64,000 nucleotides of DNA from Pusillimonas sp. T7-7 (GTDB lineage Bacteria > Pseudomonadota > Gammaproteobacteria > Burkholderiales > Burkholderiaceae_B). The stretch's first letter is position 1. Each line of letters begins with the position of its first letter. Positions 43,447-52,116 of the stretch are shown here, piece after piece. The DNA lies in contig NC_015458.1 in assembly GCF_000209655.1 (NCBI RefSeq), forward strand, positions 1,612,001-1,676,000. The letters run 5' to 3'. The notes beneath the pieces were generated by a model. That model was not told the DNA's origin. It made no database searches and was given only the letters and a program-made list of their open reading frames with translations. The position numbers and the translations under genes are program-made.

Positions 43447-44304
43447 ATGACTACGATTAAAAAATTAGCCCTTTGCGCCGTGGCCGCTGCCTTGACCGGC
43501 GGCCTGGCAAGCCAGGCTAGCGCTGCCAGCCTCCAGGAAATCAAAGATCGCGGTACCGTTCGCATAGCAGTAGCCAATGAAATCCCCTATGGCTATATGG
43601 ACCTTAGCGGTGAGGCCAAAGGCGTTGGCCCTGAAACCGCCCAGCACATCATGGAACAATTGGGCATCAAGGAAATAGAATGGGTCACGACCAATTTTGG
43701 TTCGCTGATTCCAGGGCTCCAGGCCAACCGCTTCGATATGGTGTCGGCCGAGATGGCCATACTGCCGCAGCGCTGCAAGGAAGTGCTTTTTTCGGAACCC
43801 AATAGTTCGTATGGCGAAGGCCTGCTGGTAGCGCAAGGCAATCCTGACAACGTCCACACCTACGAAGATTTTGCAAAATCCGACAAAAAGGTCGCCATTA
43901 TGGCCGGCGCAGACCAACTTGAAATGCTTCAGGCACTGGGTGTGCCAGGTGAGCGCATGGTGACGATCTCCAACAATGCTGATGCCATTTCCACCGTATC
44001 CACGGGCCGTGCCGCTGCCTACGCAGCCACCAGCCTGACAGTAAGTGAATTGGCGAAAAAAAGCGACAAGGTCGAGGCGGCCAAGGAGTTTACCGATCCT
44101 GTGATCGATGGCGTGCCCGCACGTAGCTGGGGCGGCTTTACATTCAGCCAGGACTCCAAGGATTTCCGCGACGCCGTCAATGTCGAACTGGCCAAATTCA
44201 AGAAAACCGATGCCTGGGGCGAAATTCTGGCGCAATACGGTTTCAGCGAGGCGGATGCCAAGGAATCATTCAGCAAGACCACCGAGCAGCTTTGCGCTGA
44301 ATAA
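43447..44304 (+). CDS. ehuB: Ectoine/hydroxyectoine ABC transporter binding protein EhuB
   Basis: Periplasmic type 3 solute-binding protein that captures ectoine and 5-hydroxyectoine. From the ATG at 43447 (AAGGA upstream) it has 285 residues with a Sec signal ending ASAAS. The mature part starts LQEIKDRGTVRIAVANEIPYGYMDLSGEAKGVGPE, followed by FDMVSAEMAILPQRCKEVLFSEPNSSYGEGLLV. The aromatic and acidic residues of this region resemble EhuB rather than glutamine/arginine receptors. The assignment is strengthened by the adjacent permeases, ATPase and ectABCD. First gene of the operon; divergent from aroG. Confidence 0.93.
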   Translation: MTTIKKLALCAVAAALTGGLASQASAASLQEIKDRGTVRIAVANEIPYGYMDLSGEAKGVGPETAQHIMEQLGIKEIEWVTTNFGSLIPGLQANRFDMVSAEMAILPQRCKEVLFSEPNSSYGEGLLVAQGNPDNVHTYEDFAKSDKKVAIMAGADQLEMLQALGVPGERMVTISNNADAISTVSTGRAAAYAATSLTVSELAKKSDKVEAAKEFTDPVIDGVPARSWGGFTFSQDSKDFRDAVNVELAKFKKTDAWGEILAQYGFSEADAKESFSKTTEQLCAE

Positions 44305-44319
44305 AGCGTAGACTCCCCG

Positions 44320-44991
44320 ATGGAATGGCTTAGCTACAGCACACCGTTGCTGCAAGGCGCCTGGGTAACGATACAACTTACTGTTTATTCGACCATCCTG
44401 GGCGCTTTTTTCGCCTTTGCCTTTGGCATAGGAAAACTCTCCAGCAACTGGACCGCCAAAAGCGTATCGATATTCTTTATCGAGATATTCCGGGGCACAT
44501 CGTTATTGGTGCAGCTGTTCTGGCTGTACTTCGCCCTGCCCCTTCTGGGCCAGGCCGTAGGCATAGACTTGCGCCTTCCACCTGTTGTGGCCGGCACGCT
44601 GGCCCTTAGCCTGAATATAGGCGCCTATGGCGCCGAGGTGGTGCGCGGCGCCATTCAGGCGGTCCCCCCCACCCAGCACGAGGCGGCTAAGGCCCTGGAT
44701 TTCACCCCCCGGCAAGTGCTATGGCGAATATCCCTACCGCAAGCCATACCTGAAATGATGCCCAGCTTCGGCAACCTTGCTGTACAAAACCTGAAAGACA
44801 CTGCACTGGTGTCGTTGATCAGCTTGGGCGACCTGGCCTTCCGTGCCGAACAGATCCGCAACTTCACGCAAGACAGCGTCACGATCTACACCCTGCTGCT
44901 GTTCATGTATTTTGGCATGGCACTGGTCCTGACCGCCATTATGAAGCTGCTGGAACGCTCAGTCGGGCGCTGGCGCCCGGGGAGGTCCTGA
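44320..44991 (+). CDS. ehuC: Ectoine ABC transporter permease EhuC
   Basis: Inner membrane permease of the polar amino acid (HisMQ-type) class. The 223 residues hold about five helices and the class signature EIFRGTSLLVQLFWLYFALPLLG. The EAA loop is GAIQAVPPTQHEAAKALDFTPRQVLWRISLPQAIPEMMPSF, which contacts the ATPase. The start lies 15 bases after ehuB; ehuD begins two bases after its stop. Pairs with EhuD as a heterodimer. Confidence 0.92.
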   Translation: MEWLSYSTPLLQGAWVTIQLTVYSTILGAFFAFAFGIGKLSSNWTAKSVSIFFIEIFRGTSLLVQLFWLYFALPLLGQAVGIDLRLPPVVAGTLALSLNIGAYGAEVVRGAIQAVPPTQHEAAKALDFTPRQVLWRISLPQAIPEMMPSFGNLAVQNLKDTALVSLISLGDLAFRAEQIRNFTQDSVTIYTLLLFMYFGMALVLTAIMKLLERSVGRWRPGRS

Positions 44992-44993
44992 TC

Positions 44994-45686
44994 ATGCTAT
45001 TTGGCATAGAGTGGGACACCACCAGCAACTGGCTGTTTGCCACATCGATACTGCCCATATTGCTCAAAGGCCTGGTTGTAACCATCCAGGCCACCGTATT
45101 GGGCTTTGCTGTGGCTGCTGTGCTGGGCCTGGTGCTCGCGGCCTTGAAGTCGTCGCGCCTGCGCATTATTTCGTGGCCGGCGCGCCTGATCACAGAATTC
45201 ATCCGCGACACTCCCTTATTGGTGCAGCTGTTCTTCCTGTATTACGTGCTGCCCGAATACGGCATAGTGCTGCCCGCCTTCCTGACCGGCGCCTTGGCCC
45301 TGGGCATACAGTACAGCGCGTACACATCCGAGGTATACCGGGCGGGCATAGAGTCGATCACACGCGGCCAAACCGAAGCGGCATGCGCGCTGGATTTATC
45401 CCCGCTGCGCACTTTTTCCGTGATTATTGTGCCGCAGGCCATCCCCCGCATTATCCCGGCACTGGGCAACTACTTGGTTTCCATCATGAAAGACGTGCCC
45501 GTGCTGTCGGTTGTGTCGGTGCTCGAAATGCTCAATGTCGCCAAGATCATCGGCGACCGCACTTTCAACTACCTGATTCCACTGTCCATGGTGGGCGGTC
45601 TGTACCTCATCCTTACCTTAGTGGCTTCAGCGGCCGTGCGTCATCTGGACCAGCGCCTGCCCAAGCAAGGAATACCCCTGAAATGA
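44994..45686 (+). CDS. ehuD: Ectoine ABC transporter permease EhuD
   Basis: Second HisMQ-type permease, 230 residues. It carries LITEFIRDTPLLVQLFFLYYVLPEYG and the EAA loop GIESITRGQTEAACALDLSPLRTFSVIIVPQAIPRIIPALGNYLVS. It starts two bases after the ehuC stop and overlaps the ehuA start by ATGA. Distinction from other amino acid permeases rests on the operon context. Confidence 0.92.
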   Translation: MLFGIEWDTTSNWLFATSILPILLKGLVVTIQATVLGFAVAAVLGLVLAALKSSRLRIISWPARLITEFIRDTPLLVQLFFLYYVLPEYGIVLPAFLTGALALGIQYSAYTSEVYRAGIESITRGQTEAACALDLSPLRTFSVIIVPQAIPRIIPALGNYLVSIMKDVPVLSVVSVLEMLNVAKIIGDRTFNYLIPLSMVGGLYLILTLVASAAVRHLDQRLPKQGIPLK

Positions 45687-46522
45687 ACGAAGCAGAAACC
45701 ACGAAGCCAACGCCAGATCTGGCACAGACTCCAGCCGTCCCCGATGCCAGCACCATCATCCAATTCGACAAGGTGGTGAAACGCTTTGGTGAAGTCACCG
45801 TGCTGGACAGCCTGGACTTCAACGTGCAAAAAGGCGAGAAAGTCACCATTATTGGCCCATCCGGCTCGGGCAAATCCACGGTCTTGCGCATACTCATGAC
45901 CCTGGAATCCATTAACGAAGGAGTCATATATGTAGCCGGCCGGCCCTTGTGGCATGAATTGCGCAACGAGCAACTGGTTCCGGCCAGCGAAGAGCATCTG
46001 CGCGACATGCGCAAAGAAATGGGCATGGTGTTCCAGCAGTTCAACCTGTTTCCCCACATGACAGTCAGGCGTAACATTACTGAAGCGCCAGTGCATGTGC
46101 TGGGCCTGTCGAAAGACAAAGCCAATCAGCGGGCCGAGGAATATCTGGAACTGGTCGGGCTATCGGATCAGGCTGACAAATTCCCCAGCCAACTGTCGGG
46201 CGGTCAACAACAGCGGGTGGCCATCGCCCGCGCCCTGGCCATGAAACCCAATATCATGCTGTTTGATGAGCCAACCTCGGCGCTGGATCCCGAGCTGGTC
46301 GGTGAAGTGCTCAACGTGATTCAGCGTCTGTCTGAAGAGCAGGACCTGACCATGTTGCTGGTCACGCACGAAATGCAGTTTGCCAAGCAAATATCCGACC
46401 GTGTCTGCTTTTTCGACAAAGGGCGTATCGTTGAAGAAGGCCCCCCGGAACAGGTGTTCTCGTCGCCACGCGAAGAGCGTACCCAGGAATTCCTCAAGGG
46501 TTTCATCAACCCCGAATGCTGA
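45683..46522 (+). CDS. ehuA: Ectoine ABC transporter ATPase EhuA
   Basis: Cytoplasmic ATPase of the ectoine importer. The ATG overlaps the ehuD stop, giving 279 residues; the longer frame upstream is a shadow of ehuD. It has Walker A IGPSGSGKST, Q loop VFQQFNLFPHMTV, signature LSGGQQQRVAIARAL, Walker B IMLFDEPTSALDPEL and the H loop VTHEMQFAKQ. The N-terminal extension of about 25 polar residues before IIQFDKVVKRFG is a little longer than usual. Last gene of the uptake operon, convergent with ectD. Confidence 0.93.
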   Translation: MNEAETTKPTPDLAQTPAVPDASTIIQFDKVVKRFGEVTVLDSLDFNVQKGEKVTIIGPSGSGKSTVLRILMTLESINEGVIYVAGRPLWHELRNEQLVPASEEHLRDMRKEMGMVFQQFNLFPHMTVRRNITEAPVHVLGLSKDKANQRAEEYLELVGLSDQADKFPSQLSGGQQQRVAIARALAMKPNIMLFDEPTSALDPELVGEVLNVIQRLSEEQDLTMLLVTHEMQFAKQISDRVCFFDKGRIVEEGPPEQVFSSPREERTQEFLKGFINPEC

Positions 46523-46593
46523 GCTAGCCCGCGCCAGGGCGAACGCACCCCGGCGCATGGGCGCATTCCATGCATAGGCATACAGGAAGTGCG

Positions 46594-46629
46594 GCCGCCA
46601 TCTGCCACAGCTCGGCGGCAGATGGCGGC
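46594..46629. terminator. Convergent stem-loop between ehuA and ectD
   Basis: Perfect 13-base arms GCCGCCATCTGCC and GGCAGATGGCGGC around a 10-base loop, between the convergent operons and nine bases from the ectD stop. No T run on either side, so termination may need Rho or the hairpin may protect mRNA 3' ends. Confidence 0.6.
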
Positions 46630-46637
46630 TACGCTGT

Positions 46638-47558
46638 TCAGGCTGTGGCAGCCTCTTCCAGCGGAACCAGCTGCATGAACTGCTTGCGTGTTGCAATATG
46701 CTCCGGCCTTGGCGCCAAACCGTATTTGGGCGACTCCAGGGTATTTTCCATGCTGTTGTACACCATGAATACATTGGCGCGCGGCCATGGCGAAATATTG
46801 CCATTGGAACCATGCATGGTGTTGCAATCGAAAAACACCACCGAACCCGCCTTGGCCGTCATGGCCTGAATACCGCCCTGCTCGGCCAGCAACTGCAGGC
46901 TCAGGGTATCGGGCACCCCGTATTCCTGCTTCTTGAGCGACTTCTTGTAGTGGTTGTCGGGCGTGACACCCTGGCAGGAAATGAACTGCTGGTGTGATCC
47001 GGGCACCAACATCAGGGGGCCGTTGCAGGCATTGTTGTCGGTCAGCAAGACCGAGCAGCTGAGCGCACGCATGTTTGGCATGCCGTCTTCAACATGCCAG
47101 GTTTCAAAATCGGAATGCCAGTAGAATTCCTTGCCCTTGAAGCCGGGTTTCATATTGGCCCGCGACTGATGCATGTACACCTCGGAGCCCAGCAATTGCC
47201 TGGCAACGTGTATAAGCCGCGGATCGCAGGCCAACCGGCCCAAAAACTGGCTGAGTTCGTGCACCCGAAAGATGGAGCGGACCGCGTCACTGCCCGGTTC
47301 TGTAATGGCTTCGTCCAGCTTGACGATGTCGGGATCAGCACTCATACGCTTGACCTCGTCAAGCAAGCCCTGGACCTCATCGTCACTGAATACATTCTCG
47401 AGCATCAGGAAGCCATTGCGCTCGTAGGATGCCACCTGCTCCGACGCCAACGCGTCGGCATACGTGCCGCCCTCGTAGACCACCGGGTCGCGGCGGGCAA
47501 TAATCGCAGATGTCCGATCTGTGCGCGATGCATAAGGATCGTTCATTGATACGTTCAT
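46638..47558 (-). CDS. ectD: Ectoine 5-hydroxylase EctD
   Basis: Fe(II)/2-oxoglutarate dioxygenase that converts ectoine to 5-hydroxyectoine. The 306-residue protein has the EctD signature FYWHSDFETWHVEDGMPNMRALSCSVLL: iron ligands are H and D in WHSD, and the third is H in CNTMHGSNGNISPWPRANVF. The N-terminal DPVVYEGG region is typical of EctD. Last gene of the ect operon, 18 bases after ectC. Its presence means hydroxyectoine is made, not only ectoine. Confidence 0.96.
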   Translation of the reverse strand: MNVSMNDPYASRTDRTSAIIARRDPVVYEGGTYADALASEQVASYERNGFLMLENVFSDDEVQGLLDEVKRMSADPDIVKLDEAITEPGSDAVRSIFRVHELSQFLGRLACDPRLIHVARQLLGSEVYMHQSRANMKPGFKGKEFYWHSDFETWHVEDGMPNMRALSCSVLLTDNNACNGPLMLVPGSHQQFISCQGVTPDNHYKKSLKKQEYGVPDTLSLQLLAEQGGIQAMTAKAGSVVFFDCNTMHGSNGNISPWPRANVFMVYNSMENTLESPKYGLAPRPEHIATRKQFMQLVPLEEAATA

Positions 47559-47576
47559 CTTTTACTCCTTCGCGGT

Positions 47577-47972
47577 TCAAGCCGCATCGGTAACCAACGG
47601 GTACACTCCTTTGTCGTCATGCACCTCGAAGCCGGTCAACGGCGGATTGAATACGCAGATAACTCGCAACGGCTCTTTGCCGCCGCGCAGCCAATGTTCA
47701 TCGTTTTCGTCCAAGGCGTAAACCACACCAGGACCCAAGGCATATTTCTTTCCATCGGCTATTGTTTCGATTTCGCCGTCACCCTCTACGCACCATACGG
47801 CCTCAAGGTGATTCTGGTAATGAATATGCGTTTCCGTACCAGGAAAAATCACGGTTTCGTGGAAGGAAAACCCCATACCGTCTTTTTGCAGCAGCACACG
47901 ACGGCTAAGCCAAGTCTCGGTTTTTACCTCGTGCTCGGTACCGATCACATCCTTCACATTCCTGACTATCAT
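47577..47972 (-). CDS. ectC: Ectoine synthase EctC
   Basis: Cupin-fold, metal-dependent enzyme that cyclises N-gamma-acetyl-L-2,4-diaminobutyrate to ectoine. The 131 residues start MIVRNVKDVIGTEHEVKTETWLSRRV, standard for EctC, and carry the metal-binding cupin motif TETHIHYQNHLEAVWCVEGDGE with GPGVVYALDENDEHWLRGG. The ATG overlaps the ectB stop by four bases. Confidence 0.97.
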   Translation of the reverse strand: MIVRNVKDVIGTEHEVKTETWLSRRVLLQKDGMGFSFHETVIFPGTETHIHYQNHLEAVWCVEGDGEIETIADGKKYALGPGVVYALDENDEHWLRGGKEPLRVICVFNPPLTGFEVHDDKGVYPLVTDAA

Positions 47973-49279
47973 CCTGCTTTTCCTCCAAATTTCAATACAC
48001 GGGCGCTCACGCCCTTTTCCGACAAAACTTCTGCCAAGCTGCGCTCAATCACTTCAAGACCACGCATCAGCAGCTCGTCTTCGATAGTCAGCGCCGGCAG
48101 CAGTTTCAACACCTCGTCATTGGCGCCCGACGTTTCGATGACCACACCACGTTCGAAGGCCTTTTTGGCAATCTGATTGGCCACGTCATCATCGGCCGGC
48201 GTGACCAGGCCCTGGATCAATCCGCGACCACGCACGCTCAGGCCGGCCCCGGGATAGCTGTGAACCAGATTCTCCAGCCAATCGCGCACAATCCGCTCTT
48301 TACGCAGAGTATCCTGCGCAAAACGGTCGTCACGCCAGTAACTGTCAAGCACCTGGGCCGCTGTAACGAACGCCATGTTGTTGCCACGGAAGGTGCCGCT
48401 GTGGGCGCCAGGCTTCCAGATGTCGTGCTCGGGCTTCATCAGCACCAGGGACATGGGCAGGCCAAAACCGGACAAGGATTTGGATAAAGTAATGATGTCG
48501 GGTTCTATGCCGGCGGATTCGAAGCTGAAGAAGCTGCCGGTACGGCCGCAACCTACCTGTATATCGTCCACAATCAACAGCATGTCATTCTGGCGGCATA
48601 CCCTTTGGAGCTCTTTCAGCCAGCGCTTGGACGCCACATTGACACCACCCTCGCCCTGCACCGTTTCAACGATGACAGCAGCAGGATGATCCAGGCCACT
48701 GCTGTTATCGTTCAACAGGCGCTCAAAATAAGCGATGGTGTTTACATCGGGGCCCATATAGCCATCGAAAGGCATGAACGAGGTATTGCTTAACGCCACG
48801 CCTGCGGCCTGGCGGAATTTCGAATTGGCCGTCACAGCCAATGAACCGCCGCTGACACCATGGAAACCGTGGGTAAAGGAAACGATGTTTTGCCGCCCCT
48901 TTACCTGCCGTGCAATTTTCAATGCGGCCTCGACGGCATTGGTTCCGGTCGGGCCGGTAAATTGCAGTGTGTATTGCCAGTTACGGGGCTTGAGCAACAC
49001 TTGCTCTACAGTTTCCAGGAAATATTTCTTTGCGCTCGTAGCCATATCCAGGCCATGCACCAATCCGTCCGTATCCAGATACTCAATCAGCTTCTGTTTC
49101 AGGATGGGATTGTTGTGGCCATAATTGAGCGTCCCCGCTCCACTGAAAAAATCTATGTATTCTTTGTTGTTTTCATCAATCAGTACGGAGCCGCGGGCTT
49201 GTTTGAATATGACTGGGAACGACCGGACGTAGCCCCGCACTTCCGACTCCATCCGGTCAAATATTTTTAAGTCCATCAT
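47969..49279 (-). CDS. ectB: L-2,4-diaminobutyrate:2-oxoglutarate transaminase EctB
   Basis: Class III PLP aminotransferase that makes 2,4-diaminobutyrate from aspartate semialdehyde with glutamate as amino donor. The 436 residues begin MMDLKIFDRMESEVRGYVRSFP, typical of EctB. The PLP-binding lysine is in ITLSKSLSGFGLPMSLVLM; GCGRTGSFFSFE and HSGTFRGNN are also family motifs. Start could be the first or the second of two ATGs (49279/49276); AGGAG is seven bases before the first. Ninety-three bases separate it from ectA. Confidence 0.97.
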   Translation of the reverse strand: MMDLKIFDRMESEVRGYVRSFPVIFKQARGSVLIDENNKEYIDFFSGAGTLNYGHNNPILKQKLIEYLDTDGLVHGLDMATSAKKYFLETVEQVLLKPRNWQYTLQFTGPTGTNAVEAALKIARQVKGRQNIVSFTHGFHGVSGGSLAVTANSKFRQAAGVALSNTSFMPFDGYMGPDVNTIAYFERLLNDNSSGLDHPAAVIVETVQGEGGVNVASKRWLKELQRVCRQNDMLLIVDDIQVGCGRTGSFFSFESAGIEPDIITLSKSLSGFGLPMSLVLMKPEHDIWKPGAHSGTFRGNNMAFVTAAQVLDSYWRDDRFAQDTLRKERIVRDWLENLVHSYPGAGLSVRGRGLIQGLVTPADDDVANQIAKKAFERGVVIETSGANDEVLKLLPALTIEDELLMRGLEVIERSLAEVLSEKGVSARVLKFGGKAG

Positions 49280-49372
49280 GTTTGTTCTCCTGTATATGAG
49301 GCGCCAGACAGAAAAGTCGACCTGCGCACCAGGAACCTTCCAGGCGCCTCGACGGTTAAACGAATTCGCTTC

Positions 49373-49945
49373 CTACGGAAGCGATGCAGTTGCAAATGGG
49401 CCTATGCGCAGCAAAGGCTCATCTTCGTGGGCATGCGTCCCGAACATATGCCGCTCGAACAGCGGCTGCTCATTAATGGGCGCAAGCAATTTTTGTGCCA
49501 GACTGGCGAACATGGCGCGCGACGCGCGATTATCGGGGCCCACGGTGGTTTCTATGAACTGGATATGGGCCAGGTCGGAACGCTGCAGCAGATGCTGAAT
49601 CATGCGTCGCCCCAGGCTTTGTCCGCGGGCTTGTTCATGCACCGCTACCTGCCAGACAAAAAGCGTGTTGGGCCGCTCGGGCGGCACATAAGCCGACACA
49701 AAGCCAAGCACAGCATCGTCAGCGCCAGCCAGCACACAAGAGGCGCCGAAATGCTCGCTTAAAAGCAGATAGGTATAAACAGAATTGAGGTCGAGTGGCG
49801 GGCACTCGGAGATGAGGCGGTGGATGCCTGCCGCGTCGCTGATTTGCGGGGTCCGCATCCAACTGCGGTGGTGACTGTAGGGTTGTTTGTCACCAGTATT
49901 TTCTGAAAGCTTGGTGGAGGAGTTGATAGTTTCGCAATCTGTCAC
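49373..49945 (-). CDS. ectA: L-2,4-diaminobutyric acid acetyltransferase EctA
   Basis: GNAT enzyme that acetylates the gamma-amino group of 2,4-diaminobutyrate from acetyl-CoA. The 190 residues contain RTPQISDAAGIHRLISECPPLDLNSVYTYLLL, the family front, the CoA-binding loop AVHEQARGQSLGRRMIQHLL and ETTVGPDNRASRAMF. The first 25 residues are a variable polar extension, so a later start cannot be excluded. The ATG overlaps the ectR stop as ATGA. Confidence 0.95.
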   Translation of the reverse strand: MTDCETINSSTKLSENTGDKQPYSHHRSWMRTPQISDAAGIHRLISECPPLDLNSVYTYLLLSEHFGASCVLAGADDAVLGFVSAYVPPERPNTLFVWQVAVHEQARGQSLGRRMIQHLLQRSDLAHIQFIETTVGPDNRASRAMFASLAQKLLAPINEQPLFERHMFGTHAHEDEPLLRIGPFATASLP

Positions 49946-50484
49946 ACGACCAATCCCGATTCGGGAAGCGCGCCGCCAACGGGCACATCAAGTATGGGCG
50001 AGGCAAGCTCGCCGGGCGCTTCTTGTGGCGCAACACCATCAGATTCCATCAAGTCGACGATGCGTTCGACCGACGACGTGATGGCAGCCTGCTCTTGCTC
50101 GGGCAAGGCATTCAAGGCATCAGCCAGTTTCTGCTGCAATGGAGAAGGGGTGTCGTGAGCAAGCTTGATGCCGGCCTGCGTGGCCGTCACAAAAACAATG
50201 CGACGGTCTTCTCGACCCCGTTCACGGTTGATCAGGCCTTTATCTTCAAGACGGTCAAGAATACCCACCACGGTGCTGGCGCTAAGGTGTATTTCGCGGC
50301 TGATGGCAGTCGCGGTAAGCGGGCCATGTTCGATGACTGCGCGCAGGCAAATAAGCTGCGGCGCCGTAATGTGGCTGTAAGCCGCCAGCTGACGCGAATG
50401 CAGCGCAACGGAACGAGTAATGCGCCGCAAAGCACGCAAAATACGCAGGTCGTACTGCTGACTGGAAGTGGAGTTATTAGGCAT
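49942..50484 (-). CDS. ectR: MarR-family regulator of ectoine genes (EctR-like)
   Basis: Winged-helix repressor-type protein of 180 residues from the ATG at 50484 (a TTG six bases earlier is a weaker choice). The DNA-binding domain spans about 40-110, with the recognition region TAISREIHLSASTVVGILDRLEDKGLINRERGREDRRIVFVTAT, the MarR hallmark DRR wing. As first gene of the operon ahead of ectABCD, coupled to ectA by ATGA, it corresponds to EctR/EctR1 of methylotrophs and other producers. A 22-bp palindrome overlapping its own promoter is the likely operator, giving self-control. A roughly 25-residue tail (about 150 onward) is rich in Pro and Gly. Confidence 0.88.
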   Translation of the reverse strand: MPNNSTSSQQYDLRILRALRRITRSVALHSRQLAAYSHITAPQLICLRAVIEHGPLTATAISREIHLSASTVVGILDRLEDKGLINRERGREDRRIVFVTATQAGIKLAHDTPSPLQQKLADALNALPEQEQAAITSSVERIVDLMESDGVAPQEAPGELASPILDVPVGGALPESGLVV

Positions 50485-50520
50485 GATCAAAAAGAATTCA
50501 ATCCAATTAATTTCTACTCA

Positions 50521-50550
50521 AATCATAAGCTCGCTAATGATTTGTGTCAA
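50521..50550 (-). promoter_or_regulatory. ect operon promoter with overlapping 22-bp palindromic operator
   Basis: On the minus strand TTGACA (50550-50545), a 17-base spacer and TATGAT (50527-50522) give a near-consensus sigma-70 promoter. The palindrome AATCATAAGCTCGCTAATGATT (50521-50542) covers the spacer and -10. Its arms are AATCAT-N-AGC and GCT-N-ATGATT, symmetric at all but the central and two flanking positions. A bound dimer would block RNA polymerase, which suits a MarR-type repressor. Confidence 0.78.
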
Positions 50551-50563
50551 CCAAGATAAAGGC

Positions 50564-50603
50564 AAAAAGGGCGGATTGGCATGCATGCCAACCCGCCCTT
50601 TTT
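50564..50603 (-). terminator. Intrinsic terminator of tldD
   Basis: A long hairpin with arms of about 19 bases (AAAAAGGGCGG, one mismatch, TTGGCAT) and T runs on both ends. It lies about 30 bases beyond the tldD stop and just upstream of the ect promoter, insulating the two units. Confidence 0.88.
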
Positions 50604-50633
50604 GCTGTTATTGTAGCCGCCGCCAAAGCGTGA

Positions 50634-52091
50634 TCAGGCGGTTCCCCCCACGGTCAGGCCGTCCATGCGCACGGTGGGCATGCCCACCCCTACCGGGACG
50701 CTCTGCCCTTCTTTGCCGCAAGTGCCCACACCCGAATCCAGTTGCAAATCATTACCAATAAGGCTGACCTGATTCATGGCGTCGGGACCGTTGCCGATGA
50801 GGGTGGCGCCCTTGACCGGGCAAGTTACCTTGCCGTTTTCGATGAGATAGGCCTCGGAAGTAGAAAAGACAAACTTGCCACTGGTGATATCGACCTGCCC
50901 ACCCCCAAAATTGACGGCATACAGGCCCTTTTTGACCGAAGCAATGATTTCTTCGGGCGGAGTTTGGCCCGCCAACATATAGGTATTGGTCATACGAGGC
51001 ATGGGAAGGTGTGCATAGGACTCGCGCCGCCCATTTCCCGTAACAGGCATTTTCATCAGGCGCGCATTCATGGAGTCCTGCATATAGCCCCTTAAAATAC
51101 CGTCTTCGATCAGTACATTGCGCTGCGTGGCATTGCCTTCGTCATCGATATTCAGCGAACCGCGGCGGTCGGCAAGCGTGCCGTCGTCGATCACGGTGAC
51201 CCCCTTGGAGGCAACGCGCTCGCCTATCCGGCCGGAAAACACACTGGAGCCCTTGCGGTTGAAATCGCCTTCCAGGCCATGGCCCACTGCTTCGTGCAGC
51301 AAAATGCCGGGCCAGCCCGAACCGAGCACTACTGTCATCTGGCCAGCCGGCGCAGGTTTGGCGTCTAGGTTGGTCAGTGCTTCATGTGTGGCGCGCTGTA
51401 CATAGCTACGCAGAACATCGTCGGTAAAGTAAGCCAGCCCGCTACGTCCGCCGCCACCGCCGTGCCCCATTTCGCGGCGCCCATTGCGCTCGGCGATTAC
51501 GGTCAAGGACAAACGCACCAAGGGGCGGACATCGGCGGCCAGGCGCCCATCGCTGCCTGCCACCAGCACCACATCGTACTCGGCGCCCAGGCCAGCCATG
51601 ACCTGGATGATATGGGGATCAGAGGCGCGGGCCATGGCCTCGACCCTTTCCAGCAAGGCGACCTTTTCTGGCGCCGACAAGGTATTGACCGGATCTATGG
51701 CCGGGTACAGATTGTGCGTAAACGGCGGATGGCCGCTGATGACTTTCTGGCGGCCCGCGCCCCGGCGCGCAATGCTGCGTACAGCCTGTGCCGAAGAAAG
51801 CAAAGCGCCGGCCGACAAGGTGTCAGAATAAGCGAAAGCGGTTTTCTCGCCGCTGATGGCTCGCACGCCCACACCCTGCTCTATGGAAAAACTTCCGGTT
51901 TTGACTATGCCTTCTTCCAGGCTCCAGCCTTCGCTGCGCGTATATTGAAAATACAGATCGGCGTAGTCGACCTTGTGGGTAAAAATTTCACCCAGGGCAC
52001 GGGCCATGTCGGCTTCGTCCAAACCCCAAGGGTCAAGCAAAACCGACTTGGCAGTGGCCAGTGCGTTAATGGCGGAATCCGCAGGTTTCAT
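50634..52091 (-). CDS. tldD: TldD metalloprotease
   Basis: Catalytic subunit of the TldD/TldE (PmbA) zinc peptidase, which acts on unfolded peptides, microcin precursors and CcdA. From the ATG at 52091 it has 485 residues (E. coli 481). The active-site helix [12 protein letters not shown] (HExxxH type) is intact, followed by a conserved [45 protein letters not shown]. The C-terminal [31 protein letters not shown] is typical. It follows the nitrilase-like gene by 25 bases, an order conserved in Betaproteobacteria; tldE/pmbA is not in the window. Confidence 0.95.
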   Translation of the reverse strand: MKPADSAINALATAKSVLLDPWGLDEADMARALGEIFTHKVDYADLYFQYTRSEGWSLEEGIVKTGSFSIEQGVGVRAISGEKTAFAYSDTLSAGALLSSAQAVRSIARRGAGRQKVISGHPPFTHNLYPAIDPVNTLSAPEKVALLERVEAMARASDPHIIQVMAGLGAEYDVVLVAGSDGRLAADVRPLVRLSLTVIAERNGRREMGHGGGGGRSGLAYFTDDVLRSYVQRATHEALTNLDAKPAPAGQMTVVLGSGWPGILLHEAVGHGLEGDFNRKGSSVFSGRIGERVASKGVTVIDDGTLADRRGSLNIDDEGNATQRNVLIEDGILRGYMQDSMNARLMKMPVTGNGRRESYAHLPMPRMTNTYMLAGQTPPEEIIASVKKGLYAVNFGGGQVDITSGKFVFSTSEAYLIENGKVTCPVKGATLIGNGPDAMNQVSLIGNDLQLDSGVGTCGKEGQSVPVGVGMPTVRMDGLTVGGTA

Positions 52092-52116
52092 AAATATGGC
52101 AAGTCCGTTACTGTGT

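Noticed and set aside
45011..45682. Long upstream extension of the ehuA frame
   Set aside because: It is the shadow of ehuD; the ATGA overlap at 45683 gives the normal ATPase length.
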